Shown: positions 1-8,527 of the stretch, piece by piece | Layout of the letters: each line of letters starts with the position of its first letter | Position numbering within the stretch: position 1 is the stretch's first letter | NCBI GenBank assembly: GCA_002215645.1 | Contig: NGFI01000006.1 | Location: 93,284 to 157,283, forward strand | Length of the DNA: 64,000 nucleotides | Origin: Gemmatimonadetes bacterium 2013_60CM_65_52 | Lineage (GTDB): Bacteria > Gemmatimonadota > Gemmatimonadetes > Gemmatimonadales > Gemmatimonadaceae | Reading direction: 5' to 3' | Notes under the pieces: generated by a model | The model's input: the letters and a program-made list of their open reading frames with translations, nothing else | The model's database searches: none | What the model was told of the DNA's origin: nothing | Translations under genes and position numbers: made by a program

Positions 1-2156
1 TTGTAGGACGTGTGCAACCGCCCCGTTCCTGGATTCACGAGCGCCGGCAGCGCGTCGATGTAGGTGCTCTCGAGCTTGCTCAGCTCACGATACTCCATGA
101 GCAGGGCCGGCAGCACATGTCCCGCCTCCGCGAGCTCCTGAAGCACCGTGGCGTCCGTCGACCGGCCGGTGGCGGTCTTCTTCGTCGACGGCAACTGAAG
201 GCGGTCAAACAGTATTTCCCGCAGCTGTATGTTGGAGTTGATGTTGAACTCGCCGCCGGCCGCCGCGTAGATCTCGCGCTCCACACGGATGCGTTCGCGC
301 TCAAAGCGCTCCTTCAACGATCGGAACCAGGGACGATCGATCTCGATGCCTTCCCATTCGATGTCCGCAAGGACGCCGATGAGAGGAATTTCGACATCGT
401 TGTAGAGGGGCAGCAGTTGTTGCACCTCGATCTGCGGACGGAATCGCTGCTCGAGCTGCCACACCACGTCGACGGCCTCGCAGGAAAAATCGCGGGCACA
501 CTCGACAGGTACGAGGTCGAAGGGAAGCTCCTGCCTCCCCTTGCCGCATAGATCCGCATAGCTGGCCAAATTCCGATCGAGGAACTCGATGGCCAGCAAA
601 TCCAACCCGTGCGACCGACGCCCCGGGTCGAGCACATAGCTGCCGATCATCGTATCCGAGACGAGGCCGGCGACCGCAATGCCCGTTCGACGCAGTAGCA
701 GCACGGAGTGTTTGGCGTCGTGCATCACCTTGGGGATTACCGGATCCTCAAGAAGAGAGCGCAAAACGCTCATCCGTTCGTCCTGCAACGAGGGGAGGTT
801 GCGCACGAGCTTTGGCCCTGTCGCGAGCGCTCGTGCCGCTATGCTCGTTGGCTCCACCGCCTTCGGAGCGCGCTTGATCTTTGCCGCCGGAGGAGCCGTC
901 CCGTCCATGCCATCGAGCAGCAGATCGCCCTGCGCCGGCTGAGCTGCTCGATGCGCCAATGGCAGATAAAAGGCTTCTCCCGCGCCGACGGCAATGGAGA
1001 TCCCGACCAGCGCCGAACGCAGTGGATCGAGCTGTAGTGGGCTATCCGGATCGCTGACGCTCTCGGTGCCGAGTGCGATGTACGGCGCAGCCTTGATCCG
1101 AGGGACGAGGGCATTCAACTCGGCGACCGTCTCTATCGTCCGATAGACCGTGGACGGCCGCATCGTTTCGCTCGGGACCGCGGTGGCCGCGCTGCCATCG
1201 GCAGCGACGCTGTCCGCTGCGAGGGCATCACCGAGCGTTCGCGTGAGCGTATGAAATTCGAGCTCGACGAACAATTGCCGGAGACGCGTGGTGTCCCCGG
1301 CCCGTGTCTTCAAGTCCTCGAGCGCGAGCGTAAGCGGGAGATCGTCACGAATGGTGACGAGGTCCTTCGAGAGACGCGCAAGATCGGCGTGCTCGAGGAG
1401 CGCTTCGCGTGGACGCTTTTTGGTCAGCGTTGGTGCCGCCCGAAGAATGCTCTCCAGATCGCCGTACGCCGTGACGAGCTCGCGCGCCGTCTTGTCGCCG
1501 ATTCCTCGCACGCCGGGAATGTTGTCGGAGCTGTCACCAACGAGTGCCAGGTAATCGGTGACGCGATTGGGCGGAACGCCGAGTCGTGCGTCACCGTTTT
1601 CCTCGGACACCCATTGCTCCTCGACGCCAGCGGGCCCGCCGCGTCCGGGGTTCAATAACCACACGCGTGGCCGGACGAGTTGCTGAAAGTCCTTGTCACC
1701 GGAAACGATGACGACGTTGACGCCTTGCGCGATGCCTTGCCGCGCGATCGTTCCAATGACGTCGTCCGCCTCGTAGCCACTCAAGGTGAGGACCGGGATC
1801 CGGAAGGCATCGAGCAGGTTTCCAATCCGCTCCATCCCGGTGTTGAAGTCGTTCTGCAGCTCTTCCGTCAATTTCTCGCGGGTGGCCTTGTACTGCGGAT
1901 ACCGCTCATGACGAAAGCTCAGGCCGGAATCGTGCACCCAGCCGAGATATTCCGGGCGGTGTGTCGTCAGCAGGCGTTGTACGAAATTCACCACGCCCCA
2001 TGCCGCCGACGTGTTCTCGCCACGGGCCGTGGTGAGTGGGCGCGATATGAGTGCGAAGAACGCCCGGTAGATCAGTGCGTAGCCGTCCACAAGGAACAGG
2101 CGCGGTCCCGTCGGCAACACGGCACCGGGAGCGGGCGAAAGCGTAGGATCAGTCAC
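1..2156 (-). CDS. polA: DNA polymerase I, C-terminally truncated by the window edge
   Basis: DNA repair and Okazaki-fragment polymerase. The reading frame starts at a GTG (2156-2154); an upstream ATG is in another frame. The N-terminal 5'-3' exonuclease domain is complete (FLVDGYALIYRAFF, GYEADDVIG, VSGDKDF, VGDSSDNIPGVRGIGDK). The 3'-5' exonuclease-like domain follows (about residues 345-570), and the polymerase domain begins just before the left edge (TYIDALPALVNPGTGRLHTSY). The proofreading domain looks catalytically dead: against E. coli Pol I, D355 aligns with Gly363, D424 with Ser484 and D501 with Ala561, while the E357 equivalent (Glu365) remains. This resembles Taq-type Pol I. The frame is intact throughout, so the loss is not a sequencing artefact. 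The residue mapping is my own alignment by eye. Confidence 0.95.
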   Translation of the reverse strand, partial: MTDPTLSPAPGAVLPTGPRLFLVDGYALIYRAFFALISRPLTTARGENTSAAWGVVNFVQRLLTTHRPEYLGWVHDSGLSFRHERYPQYKATREKLTEELQNDFNTGMERIGNLLDAFRIPVLTLSGYEADDVIGTIARQGIAQGVNVVIVSGDKDFQQLVRPRVWLLNPGRGGPAGVEEQWVSEENGDARLGVPPNRVTDYLALVGDSSDNIPGVRGIGDKTARELVTAYGDLESILRAAPTLTKKRPREALLEHADLARLSKDLVTIRDDLPLTLALEDLKTRAGDTTRLRQLFVELEFHTLTRTLGDALAADSVAADGSAATAVPSETMRPSTVYRTIETVAELNALVPRIKAAPYIALGTESVSDPDSPLQLDPLRSALVGISIAVGAGEAFYLPLAHRAAQPAQGDLLLDGMDGTAPPAAKIKRAPKAVEPTSIAARALATGPKLVRNLPSLQDERMSVLRSLLEDPVIPKVMHDAKHSVLLLRRTGIAVAGLVSDTMIGSYVLDPGRRSHGLDLLAIEFLDRNLASYADLCGKGRQELPFDLVPVECARDFSCEAVDVVWQLEQRFRPQIEVQQLLPLYNDVEIPLIGVLADIEWEGIEIDRPWFRSLKERFERERIRVEREIYAAAGGEFNINSNIQLREILFDRLQLPSTKKTATGRSTDATVLQELAEAGHVLPALLMEYRELSKLESTYIDALPALVNPGTGRLHTSY

Positions 2157-2235
2157 GCCTGAACCATAGCCGGAAAACGGCACCGCCTGCCACTGGGCAG
2201 GCGGTTGCGCGCGACGGAGCGGTGACGCCGATCGT

Positions 2236-2439
2236 TCAGCTCACGCGCTGCACGTTGGCGGCGTGAAGGCCCTTCGCTCCAGTCTCAATCTCAAATTCCA
2301 CTTCCTGTCCTTCTGCGAGCGTCTTGAATCCGTCCATGGCGATTGCCGAGAAGTGCACGAAGACGTCCTCACCGCTCTCCTGTTCAATGAAGCCATACCC
2401 CTTGGCATCGTTGAACCATTTGACTTTCCCTCTGGCCAT
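2236..2439 (-). CDS. Cold-shock protein, CspA family
   Basis: Single cold-shock (OB-fold) domain of 67 residues, the normal family length, expected to bind single-stranded RNA/DNA in the cytoplasm as an RNA chaperone. The two RNA-binding motifs are present: RNP1 KGYGFIE near residues 13-19 and RNP2 VFVHF near 26-30. A strong promoter lies upstream, leaving a leader of about 55 nt. The gene stands alone between polA (same strand, downstream) and a divergent protein kinase gene. Whether it is cold-induced or constitutive cannot be read from the sequence. Confidence 0.97.
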   Translation of the reverse strand: MARGKVKWFNDAKGYGFIEQESGEDVFVHFSAIAMDGFKTLAEGQEVEFEIETGAKGLHAANVQRVS

Positions 2440-2500
2440 TGCCGCTGTCTCCGGCTGAGTGAATCGATGCAGGCTCTGCGTCCCTGCAGCGTGCGGCGCC

Positions 2501-2529
2501 TATATAGGAACGCACCGATTCTTTGTCAA
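2501..2529 (-). promoter_or_regulatory. Sigma70-type promoter of the cold-shock gene
   Basis: On the minus strand TTGACA (2529-2524) and TATATA (2506-2501) are separated by exactly 17 bp. The predicted transcription start is near 2494, about 55 nt before the cold-shock ATG. The match is near-consensus in an otherwise GC-rich region. Confidence 0.8.
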
Positions 2530-2604
2530 GAAAACCCGGTTGCCACGTGTCTGCCGCTCGTGCAATGCTTGCTACCATACGCTGCGGGGCGTTACGTTCG
2601 CGAG

Positions 2605-3510
2605 GTGCCAAAAGAGAATCTCGTGGGCCGGACACTGGCCGGCTACACGCTGCGCGCCGAAGTTGGGGAAGGCGGAACGTCGGCTGTGTTTCGTGCCGAG
2701 CATCCCACGCACGGTGTCGTCGCGGTGAAGGTCCTGCGCGAAAAGTTGCGTGGGGACAAGACGGCGGTCGCACGCTTCGTCCGCGAGGCAAGATACGGCG
2801 AGCGCGTGCAGCATCCCAATGTCGTGCGTACGCTCGAGGTGGGCGAAGCGACGCCCGGGATGCACTTTCTCGCCATCGAGTGGGCGACGGGCGAGCTTCT
2901 GGAGCGCTATGCGAAGCAGCATGGTCCGCTGCCGCCCGACGAGGTCACGACGATCGTCAATCAGATCGCGGCGGCCGTGCATGCGGCGCACGTCGCGGGC
3001 ATCGTACATCGCGATCTCAAACCCGACAACGTCGTGTACGATCCGGGCAGCCGACTGGTGAAGCTGCTCGACTTCGGCATCGCGACTGACACCGACATCG
3101 CGCCGGAGCAGCGGCTCACGCGAGCCGGGTTCTTCGTCGGGACGCTCATGTACGTGGCGCCCGAGGCGCTCTCGGGCGAGCTCGTGACGCCCGCAGCAGA
3201 TCAGTACAGCCTCGCGACAATCGCCTATCTGCTCCTCACCGGGGGGCTGCCATTCACAGCGAAGACGCCTCGCGAGATGTTCTCACAATTGCTCTCCCAA
3301 CCGCCGATCCCGCTCAACGCGGCGCGGCCGAACCTTCGGTATTCCGCCGCTGTCGAGCAGGTCGTGATGCGCGGCCTCAGTAAGGATCCACGCCAGCGCT
3401 TTGCCGACGCGCTGACGTTTGCTCAGGAGTTGAGCGAGGCATTCGCGGGATCCGACGAGCCGGCGCGCGGAGGGCTGCTCTCGCGCGTGAAGGACATCTT
3501 CAAGCGCTAG
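2605..3510 (+). CDS. Serine/threonine protein kinase (Hanks type)
   Basis: Cytoplasmic protein kinase of about 301 residues. Visible kinase motifs are the glycine loop (GEGGTSAVFRAEH), the VAVK lysine, the catalytic loop HRDLKPDN, DFG and the APE motif. No transmembrane helix or PASTA/sensor domain follows; the protein ends shortly after the kinase fold with GLLSRVKDIFKR. The frame is open much further upstream but would then run through the divergent cold-shock gene and its promoter, so I chose the GTG at 2605; a GTG at 2623 is also possible. Its 3' end overlaps the convergent histidine kinase gene by 11 bp. The substrate is unknown. Confidence 0.92.
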   Translation: MPKENLVGRTLAGYTLRAEVGEGGTSAVFRAEHPTHGVVAVKVLREKLRGDKTAVARFVREARYGERVQHPNVVRTLEVGEATPGMHFLAIEWATGELLERYAKQHGPLPPDEVTTIVNQIAAAVHAAHVAGIVHRDLKPDNVVYDPGSRLVKLLDFGIATDTDIAPEQRLTRAGFFVGTLMYVAPEALSGELVTPAADQYSLATIAYLLLTGGLPFTAKTPREMFSQLLSQPPIPLNAARPNLRYSAAVEQVVMRGLSKDPRQRFADALTFAQELSEAFAGSDEPARGGLLSRVKDIFKR

Positions 3511-5167
3511 CGCTCAGAAGGGCGGGGTCCCGCGCGATGTCGGCGGCATTGACGGGAAGCCAGATCGTGAACGTCGAGCCTCGGCCCAGTTCACTTTCCA
3601 CGCCGATCTCGCCACCGAGCAACCGTGCGAGCCGGCGGGAAATCGGCAAGCCAAGACCCGTTCCACGTCGCATCGACTCACCTCTCGGGCCGGCATTGAC
3701 CTGCTCGAATTCGTCGAAGATTCGCTCGAGATCTCCCGCGGCGATTCCAATTCCGGTGTCGGCGACCTGAAGTGCGATCCAGGTTCCGGGCTTTGGCGGC
3801 TGTGGTGTCTGCTCGAGAGTGGGCGTGCCAAGCAGACGTGGATCGTCGCTTCTCAGCCGCGCACGCACGCTGATCGTGCCCGTATCCGTGTACTTGACGG
3901 CGTTGCCGATGAGATTGATGAGCACCTGCCGGAGATGCGAAGGGTCCGTCCGGACTCGCGGCAGCGACGCGCCCACCGAAATTGAGAATGCCAGATTCTT
4001 CTCGCTTACGAGGGACTCCAGCTCGCTGGCCACATTGAGAACGAACGGCCGAAGCACGATCGTCTCAGCATGCACCTCGAGTCTCCCTGCGGCGATCTTC
4101 GCGATATCGAGGACCTGATCGACCAGATGGCGAAGATGTGTGGCCGACGCGGCAATGCGATCCACGGGCGGCACTTGCCGCGGGGAGAGGTCGCCGTAGA
4201 AACCTTCGCGCAGCAATTCAACAAAGCCGACGATGGCGTTCAGTGGTGTGCGAAGCTCGTGCGATATGTTCGCGAGAAACTCGCTCTTGGCCTGATTGGC
4301 CCGCTTCACGTCGCTGTAGAGTCGTTCGAGCTCACTGGAGCGGCCAGCGGCGTGCAGCGCGCGTTTCTGTTCGCGAAGCAGGCCGATTGCCAGAAGCACT
4401 GTTCCCAACACGCCGAGGCTCCACAACGCCCAGCGCAGGCTTCTGGAAGTGAGCGCATGCGCACTGGCGAGTGTCCAGGTACCGCCCGTTGGCAGCCGGA
4501 TGGTGCGCGCCGTCAGCGTCGTCGCTTGCTCCTGCCCCCTTGGCGCAATCGCCGGACGCATGGCGATCAGGGTATCCTCGGCCGACTCGACGCTGAGGGC
4601 GATCCGTGTACTCGACGTCAGGCGACCAAGCGCCCTGCTCAGCCCTCTGTTGTCGAGCAGGACGGTGACCTGCCGTTGCTCATCGATCGGCCGTTGGATC
4701 AGAATTCCGGCGGGCCGATTGCGCAATTTCACGATTCGAACCGCCGCCGTCCGGGCCGGGACCGTGGTCAAATCGTGCTCCGGGTCATTCCGCGCGACGA
4801 GCCCGCGCATGTACACAACGGAATCCCCGGTAGACGATCGGACCCAGATTGCTTCGATTTCCCGAAGCGAGGCGGCAAGCGAGTCAAGAGAGGCGAGTCG
4901 CTGAGCGCGAAGCGCAACGGCAAAGCCGCCCACGACACGATACGCGTCGGCAATGTACGATTCCGTCAGGAGTGCGGACGCCTGTGCATCGAGCTTGGCC
5001 TCACTGCGATCTGCTCGCAGCAGCGCCCGGTCCAGCAAGAGAAGCCCGGCGAGGAGAATCAGGAAAACGGCGCCGACGAAGCGCGACAACAATCCCAGCC
5101 CGGCTCGCTCGTGCACGTCACCGGTTGGCACGGCACCTGGCACCGAATCCTTGGCAGGCATACCCAT
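3500..5167 (-). CDS. Membrane sensor histidine kinase
   Basis: Two-component sensor of 555 residues. It has an N-terminal transmembrane helix (FVGAVFLILLAGLLLL), a periplasmic sensor region of about 200 residues with no recognised fold, a second helix (LGVLGTVLLAIGLL), a HisKA domain with the phosphoacceptor in FLANISHELRTPLNAIVGF, and a HATPase domain (LINLIGNAVKYTDTG, DTGIGIAAGDLERIF, GTGLGLPISRRLARLLGG). No receiver domain is fused and no response regulator gene is adjacent, so its partner is elsewhere. The ATG at 5167 physically overlaps the pyrE start codon on the other strand; ATG 5161 or GTG 5116 are alternatives that would leave a gap. Confidence 0.93.
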   Translation of the reverse strand: MGMPAKDSVPGAVPTGDVHERAGLGLLSRFVGAVFLILLAGLLLLDRALLRADRSEAKLDAQASALLTESYIADAYRVVGGFAVALRAQRLASLDSLAASLREIEAIWVRSSTGDSVVYMRGLVARNDPEHDLTTVPARTAAVRIVKLRNRPAGILIQRPIDEQRQVTVLLDNRGLSRALGRLTSSTRIALSVESAEDTLIAMRPAIAPRGQEQATTLTARTIRLPTGGTWTLASAHALTSRSLRWALWSLGVLGTVLLAIGLLREQKRALHAAGRSSELERLYSDVKRANQAKSEFLANISHELRTPLNAIVGFVELLREGFYGDLSPRQVPPVDRIAASATHLRHLVDQVLDIAKIAAGRLEVHAETIVLRPFVLNVASELESLVSEKNLAFSISVGASLPRVRTDPSHLRQVLINLIGNAVKYTDTGTISVRARLRSDDPRLLGTPTLEQTPQPPKPGTWIALQVADTGIGIAAGDLERIFDEFEQVNAGPRGESMRRGTGLGLPISRRLARLLGGEIGVESELGRGSTFTIWLPVNAADIARDPALLSASA

Positions 5168-5720
5168 GAGCGATCACGACATCCTGATTTCCCTGTTGGC
5201 CACCAAGTCGGCGCGGCGAGGCAATTTCGTGCTCTCGTCCGGGCGCGCGTCCACGTTATACATCGACGCCCGCCTCACCACAATGAGCGCCGAGGGACTG
5301 GCGCTCATTGGGCCGCTTGCCCTCTCCGTGTTGCGGCAAACACAGTGGAATGTCGACGAGGTTGGCGGTCTGACACTCGGCGCGGATCCGATCAGTTATG
5401 CCATCGCGTACGCGAGCACGCACACGGATCGGCCGGTGCAGGCCTTCTCCGTGCGCAAGCAGGTCAAACAGCATGGCACCCAGCGCCGGATTGAAGGGCC
5501 GTTCGATCCTGCCGGTACCGTCGCAATCATCGAGGACGTGATCACAACGGGCGGCTCGGCCCTTCAGGCAATTGCTGCCGTGCGCGAAACGGGTGCGCAC
5601 ATCGCGGGCGTCCTCGCGCTTGTGGATCGCGAGGAAGGCGGAAGAGAGGCGATCGAAGGCGCCGGCGTGCCGGTCGTTGCGCTCGCCCGCGCTGCCGAGA
5701 TCCTCGCTCGAATGTCGTAA
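5166..5720 (+). CDS. pyrE: Orotate phosphoribosyltransferase
   Basis: Transfers phosphoribose from PRPP to orotate, the fifth step of UMP synthesis. The protein is 184 residues. It has the type I PRTase PRPP loop VAIIEDVITTGGSALQA and the OPRTase segments FVLSSGRASTLYIDAR and SVRKQVKQHGTQRRIEG. The ATG at 5166 is preceded by a weak GGCAGG. It is divergent from the histidine kinase, the two annotated starts sharing bases, and convergent with the AraC-type gene with a 3-bp gap. No other pyrimidine synthesis gene is adjacent; the salvage gene upp lies 11 kb away. Confidence 0.95.
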   Translation: MSDHDILISLLATKSARRGNFVLSSGRASTLYIDARLTTMSAEGLALIGPLALSVLRQTQWNVDEVGGLTLGADPISYAIAYASTHTDRPVQAFSVRKQVKQHGTQRRIEGPFDPAGTVAIIEDVITTGGSALQAIAAVRETGAHIAGVLALVDREEGGREAIEGAGVPVVALARAAEILARMS

Positions 5721-5723
5721 GCG

Positions 5724-6593
5724 CTATGTCTGAAACGTCTGATACGCGCCCGGCATGGCCAGCGGGTGAAACAGCATCAGCGTTGCTCGATAGGGCAATA
5801 CGAGCTCCTTGCGAAATCGCTCGACCATGGCGCTGCCGTCGTATTGGGCCCTGAACTCACCGGCCGTCATGTCGAGCAGCATCCGGACGTGACGGCCAAA
5901 GCTCTGCGGAGAGCTGTAGTCGAGGTGATTCGATATGTTCGCGATGGAAAAGCCGACGTTCTCGAACATCCTGGCTGCACGGACGAGACGCGCCATGGCG
6001 AGATACTGTTTTGGTGTAGGCAGACGGCTGCGAAAAAAGCGGCTCATCAGCGTACTGGGCAGAATGCCGAGATCGCCGGCGAGCGAGCGAATGGTGCCCA
6101 CGCGCGGAGAACACGTGAAGAGCACTTCAAAGAACCGCCAGCAATCGTCCGTCGTGCCCGCCAGATCGACGGCGAGCTGTCCCAGTGCCTCGCGCTGCGC
6201 ACTCTGGCCGCTGTCGGCCATGAGAGCGCCGCGGAGCTCACGCCACCCTGCCGGCATTCGTACGTCGACCAGCCGGTTTATTCCGCTGCGGCCGAGCGCA
6301 AGCACGGCGTGTGGTGTCCGCGCATGCAACTCCGTAAGGAGGGCGACGGCGGGAATACGCGGAAACTCCCGAACGAGATGGGTGATTCTCGCCGGCTCCC
6401 GCATTGCGTAGGTGACCGAGACGAGGACGGCGTGAATCTCGCGCGACCTCAGATCCGTGATGAGATCATCGACCGTGTCACGGTGCAGCGTGGAGTAGTA
6501 TCCCTCGCCGGCAGCATCGACATCGGGGCGTTCGTCCGGTACGAGCAATGTGGCGACGGGAAGGAGTCGCCGTGGTGCGCTGTTGTCACGCAT
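5724..6593 (-). CDS. AraC-family transcriptional regulator with N-terminal receiver-like region
   Basis: DNA-binding regulator of about 289 residues. The C-terminal part (about 170-255) carries the double helix-turn-helix AraC fold, including LPSTLMSRFFRSRLPTPKQY and SIANISNHLDYSSPQSFGRH. The N-terminal 140 residues (IHAVLVSVTYAM, RIPAVALLTEL, ALGRSGINRLVDV) look like the alternating beta/alpha pattern of a response-regulator receiver, but I do not see the usual acidic phosphorylation pocket. I chose ATG 6593 because AGGAGAGGT sits directly upstream; GTG 6605 is an in-frame alternative. The target genes are unknown. It is divergent from rnpB. Confidence 0.8.
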   Translation of the reverse strand: MRDNSAPRRLLPVATLLVPDERPDVDAAGEGYYSTLHRDTVDDLITDLRSREIHAVLVSVTYAMREPARITHLVREFPRIPAVALLTELHARTPHAVLALGRSGINRLVDVRMPAGWRELRGALMADSGQSAQREALGQLAVDLAGTTDDCWRFFEVLFTCSPRVGTIRSLAGDLGILPSTLMSRFFRSRLPTPKQYLAMARLVRAARMFENVGFSIANISNHLDYSSPQSFGRHVRMLLDMTAGEFRAQYDGSAMVERFRKELVLPYRATLMLFHPLAMPGAYQTFQT

Positions 6594-6730
6594 ACCTCTC
6601 CTCACGTGGTGGGGTTGTCCCGGAGTGACCGGGCGGCACGTTTTTCACCCGACTAGGTAATCACCAGGCGTCACTTGACCGTCATCGGCCGATGTTCCGG
6701 TAGGCCGCGTGCGCGCTAGATTGCCTCGGG

Positions 6731-7110
6731 AGAGAAGGCTACCAGCTGGGTGATCGCGGGCTTGACGGCCCGAGGAAAGTCCGGGCTCCATCGAGTGCAC
6801 TGCCAGGTAACGCCTGGGCGGGGGTCGCAGGACCACCGACGGACAGCGCAACAGAAAGCAAACCGCCGTCTCGAAAGGGGCGGTAAGGGTGAAAGGGTGA
6901 GGTAAGAGCTCACCGCGGATCTGGTAACAGGTCCGGCGAGGCAAGCCCCAGTGGGAGCAAGGCCAAATAGGCAGCGAGGAGGTACTCACTCCGCCAAAGA
7001 CGCTGCGGGTAGGCTGCTGGAGGGCACGAGCAATCATGCCCCAAGAGAAATGATCGCCTGAGCTCTCACGAGCTCAACAGAACCCGGCTTACAGGCTGGT
7101 AGCCTTTCTC
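6731..7110 (+). ncRNA. rnpB: RNase P RNA, bacterial type A
   Basis: Catalytic RNA subunit of RNase P, which removes tRNA 5' leaders. Conserved landmarks appear in order: GAGGAAAGTCCGGGCTCC near 6772, CCAGGTAACGCCTGGG near 6802, GGTAAGGGTGAAAGGGTG near 6883, GGTAAGAGC, AGGCAAGCCCC, and the 3' signature ACAGAACCCGGCTTACAGGC. The ends pair to close helix P1: AAGGCTACCAGC (6735-6746) with GCTGGTAGCCTT (7095-7106). The length of about 380 nt is normal. The exact ends are set by the P1 helix and may be off by a few bases. The protein partner gene rnpA is 3.2 kb downstream. Confidence 0.96.
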
Positions 7111-7221
7111 CTCTCCCTCGCCCCGTTCGCGGCTCGATCAATGGTCGACGCCGTTAAATAGTCATAAATGGTGACGAATATCTAATTCTCGCTTTCCTCG
7201 GGGCGCCGTGGAGCTCGAGGT

Positions 7222-8334
7222 TCAGTCAACCAGGCGGAGCGGCATCACCAGACAGAGATACGTGGCCGAATCGTTCCAGCCTTCCGGTTGTACCGTGGCG
7301 GCGCGCTCCGGCGCCTTGAACGTGAAACGCACTTCGTCCGTCGGCATGTAGCGGAGAATTTCCAGGAGATAGCTCGCGTTGAATCCGATGTCGAGCTGAT
7401 CCCCTGTGTATCGCAACGCGAGCTCGTCCGTGGCCTCGCCGAGGTCTGGCGTCTGGACGCTGAATCGCAGCATGCCGCTGTTGAACGACAGGCGAATGCG
7501 GTGCGTCTGATCCGACGCAATGACCGACATGCGCTTCAGCGCGCTGGTGAGCGCCACCTTGTCGGCGATCGCAACACGATCGTTGTCCTTGGGAATCACC
7601 TGATCGTACGGCGGGTACGGACCCTCGATCAGCCTGGTGTAGACCGCGGTGAACGGCGAGCGGAATCCGAGATGGTTCTCACCGCGCGCGATCTCGAGCT
7701 CTTCGTCCGCGGGGAATAGCCGGCGAATCTGCTCCAGTGCCTTGGGGGGGACGATGAGATCTGCGGAGGGCGCTCCGGTGGCCTTGATGGGAAGTTCCAT
7801 CTTGGCCAGACGGTGGCCGTTCGTGGCCACCATTCGCATGACGTCGGGCTTGAGCTCCCAGAGCACACCGTTGAGGATCGGCCGGCTCTCCTCCGTGCTC
7901 ACGGCAAACGATGTGTGGGAGATGAGCTTCTGAAGGTCGCCAGACCGAATACGCCAACTCTCGCTGAATCGGATGGAGGGGAAGGCGGGAAACTCATCGC
8001 GCGGCAGTCCGAGGATCTTGAAGTGGGACCGGCCGCAATCCAGGGTGATGCGCTGCTCTCCGGACGCCGCGATCTTTACCGGCGACGGCGGGAGCTCGCG
8101 CGCGATCTCGGACAGCTTCTTCGCGGGCACCGTAATGGCGCCAACGGTCTCGACGTCTGCGGCGACCTCGGTACTCACGGCAATGTCCAGATCCGTGCCC
8201 GACAGGCGAATGCCCTTGTCGCTCGTTTCGATCAGAATGTTGGCGAGAACCGGAAGCGTCGTCTTGGCGGGGATGCTTGCCGCGACGGCTGCGAGTCCTT
8301 CCTGGAGCTTCTCGCGCGAAATAGTGAACCGCAT
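7222..8334 (-). CDS. dnaN: DNA polymerase III beta subunit (sliding clamp)
   Basis: Ring-shaped processivity clamp that tethers Pol III to DNA. The protein is 370 residues, the usual length, with three clamp domains. It begins MRFTISREKLQEGLAAV and ends with the canonical ATYLCLVMPLRLVD, matching the clamp C-terminal MPMRL motif that forms part of the partner-binding pocket. The internal segment TEESRPILNGVLWEL is also typical. It lies 193 bp downstream of dnaA on the same strand, the standard dnaA-dnaN order, so co-transcription is likely. Confidence 0.98.
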   Translation of the reverse strand: MRFTISREKLQEGLAAVAASIPAKTTLPVLANILIETSDKGIRLSGTDLDIAVSTEVAADVETVGAITVPAKKLSEIARELPPSPVKIAASGEQRITLDCGRSHFKILGLPRDEFPAFPSIRFSESWRIRSGDLQKLISHTSFAVSTEESRPILNGVLWELKPDVMRMVATNGHRLAKMELPIKATGAPSADLIVPPKALEQIRRLFPADEELEIARGENHLGFRSPFTAVYTRLIEGPYPPYDQVIPKDNDRVAIADKVALTSALKRMSVIASDQTHRIRLSFNSGMLRFSVQTPDLGEATDELALRYTGDQLDIGFNASYLLEILRYMPTDEVRFTFKAPERAATVQPEGWNDSATYLCLVMPLRLVD

Positions 8335-8527
8335 TCCAACTCCTGTTGGGCCGAGTGATGGGCAAAACGATAAGGGAAGGCTTCGCTATCTATGCTAATC
8401 AGTAAGGAACAGCCCGATAGCAGTCCGTAGTAGTGCGTGTGCACGGTGTGAGCGAAATCGATAACTCATGCCGCCTCATACTGTTGCGTGGCTCGCGGTG
8501 GTGTTGAAGCCGTGTTTCATCGAGCTT

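Noticed and set aside
2263..2604. Long N-terminal extension of the Ser/Thr kinase frame
   Set aside because: It runs antisense through the cold-shock gene and its promoter and shows no domain; GTG 2605 is next to the kinase fold.
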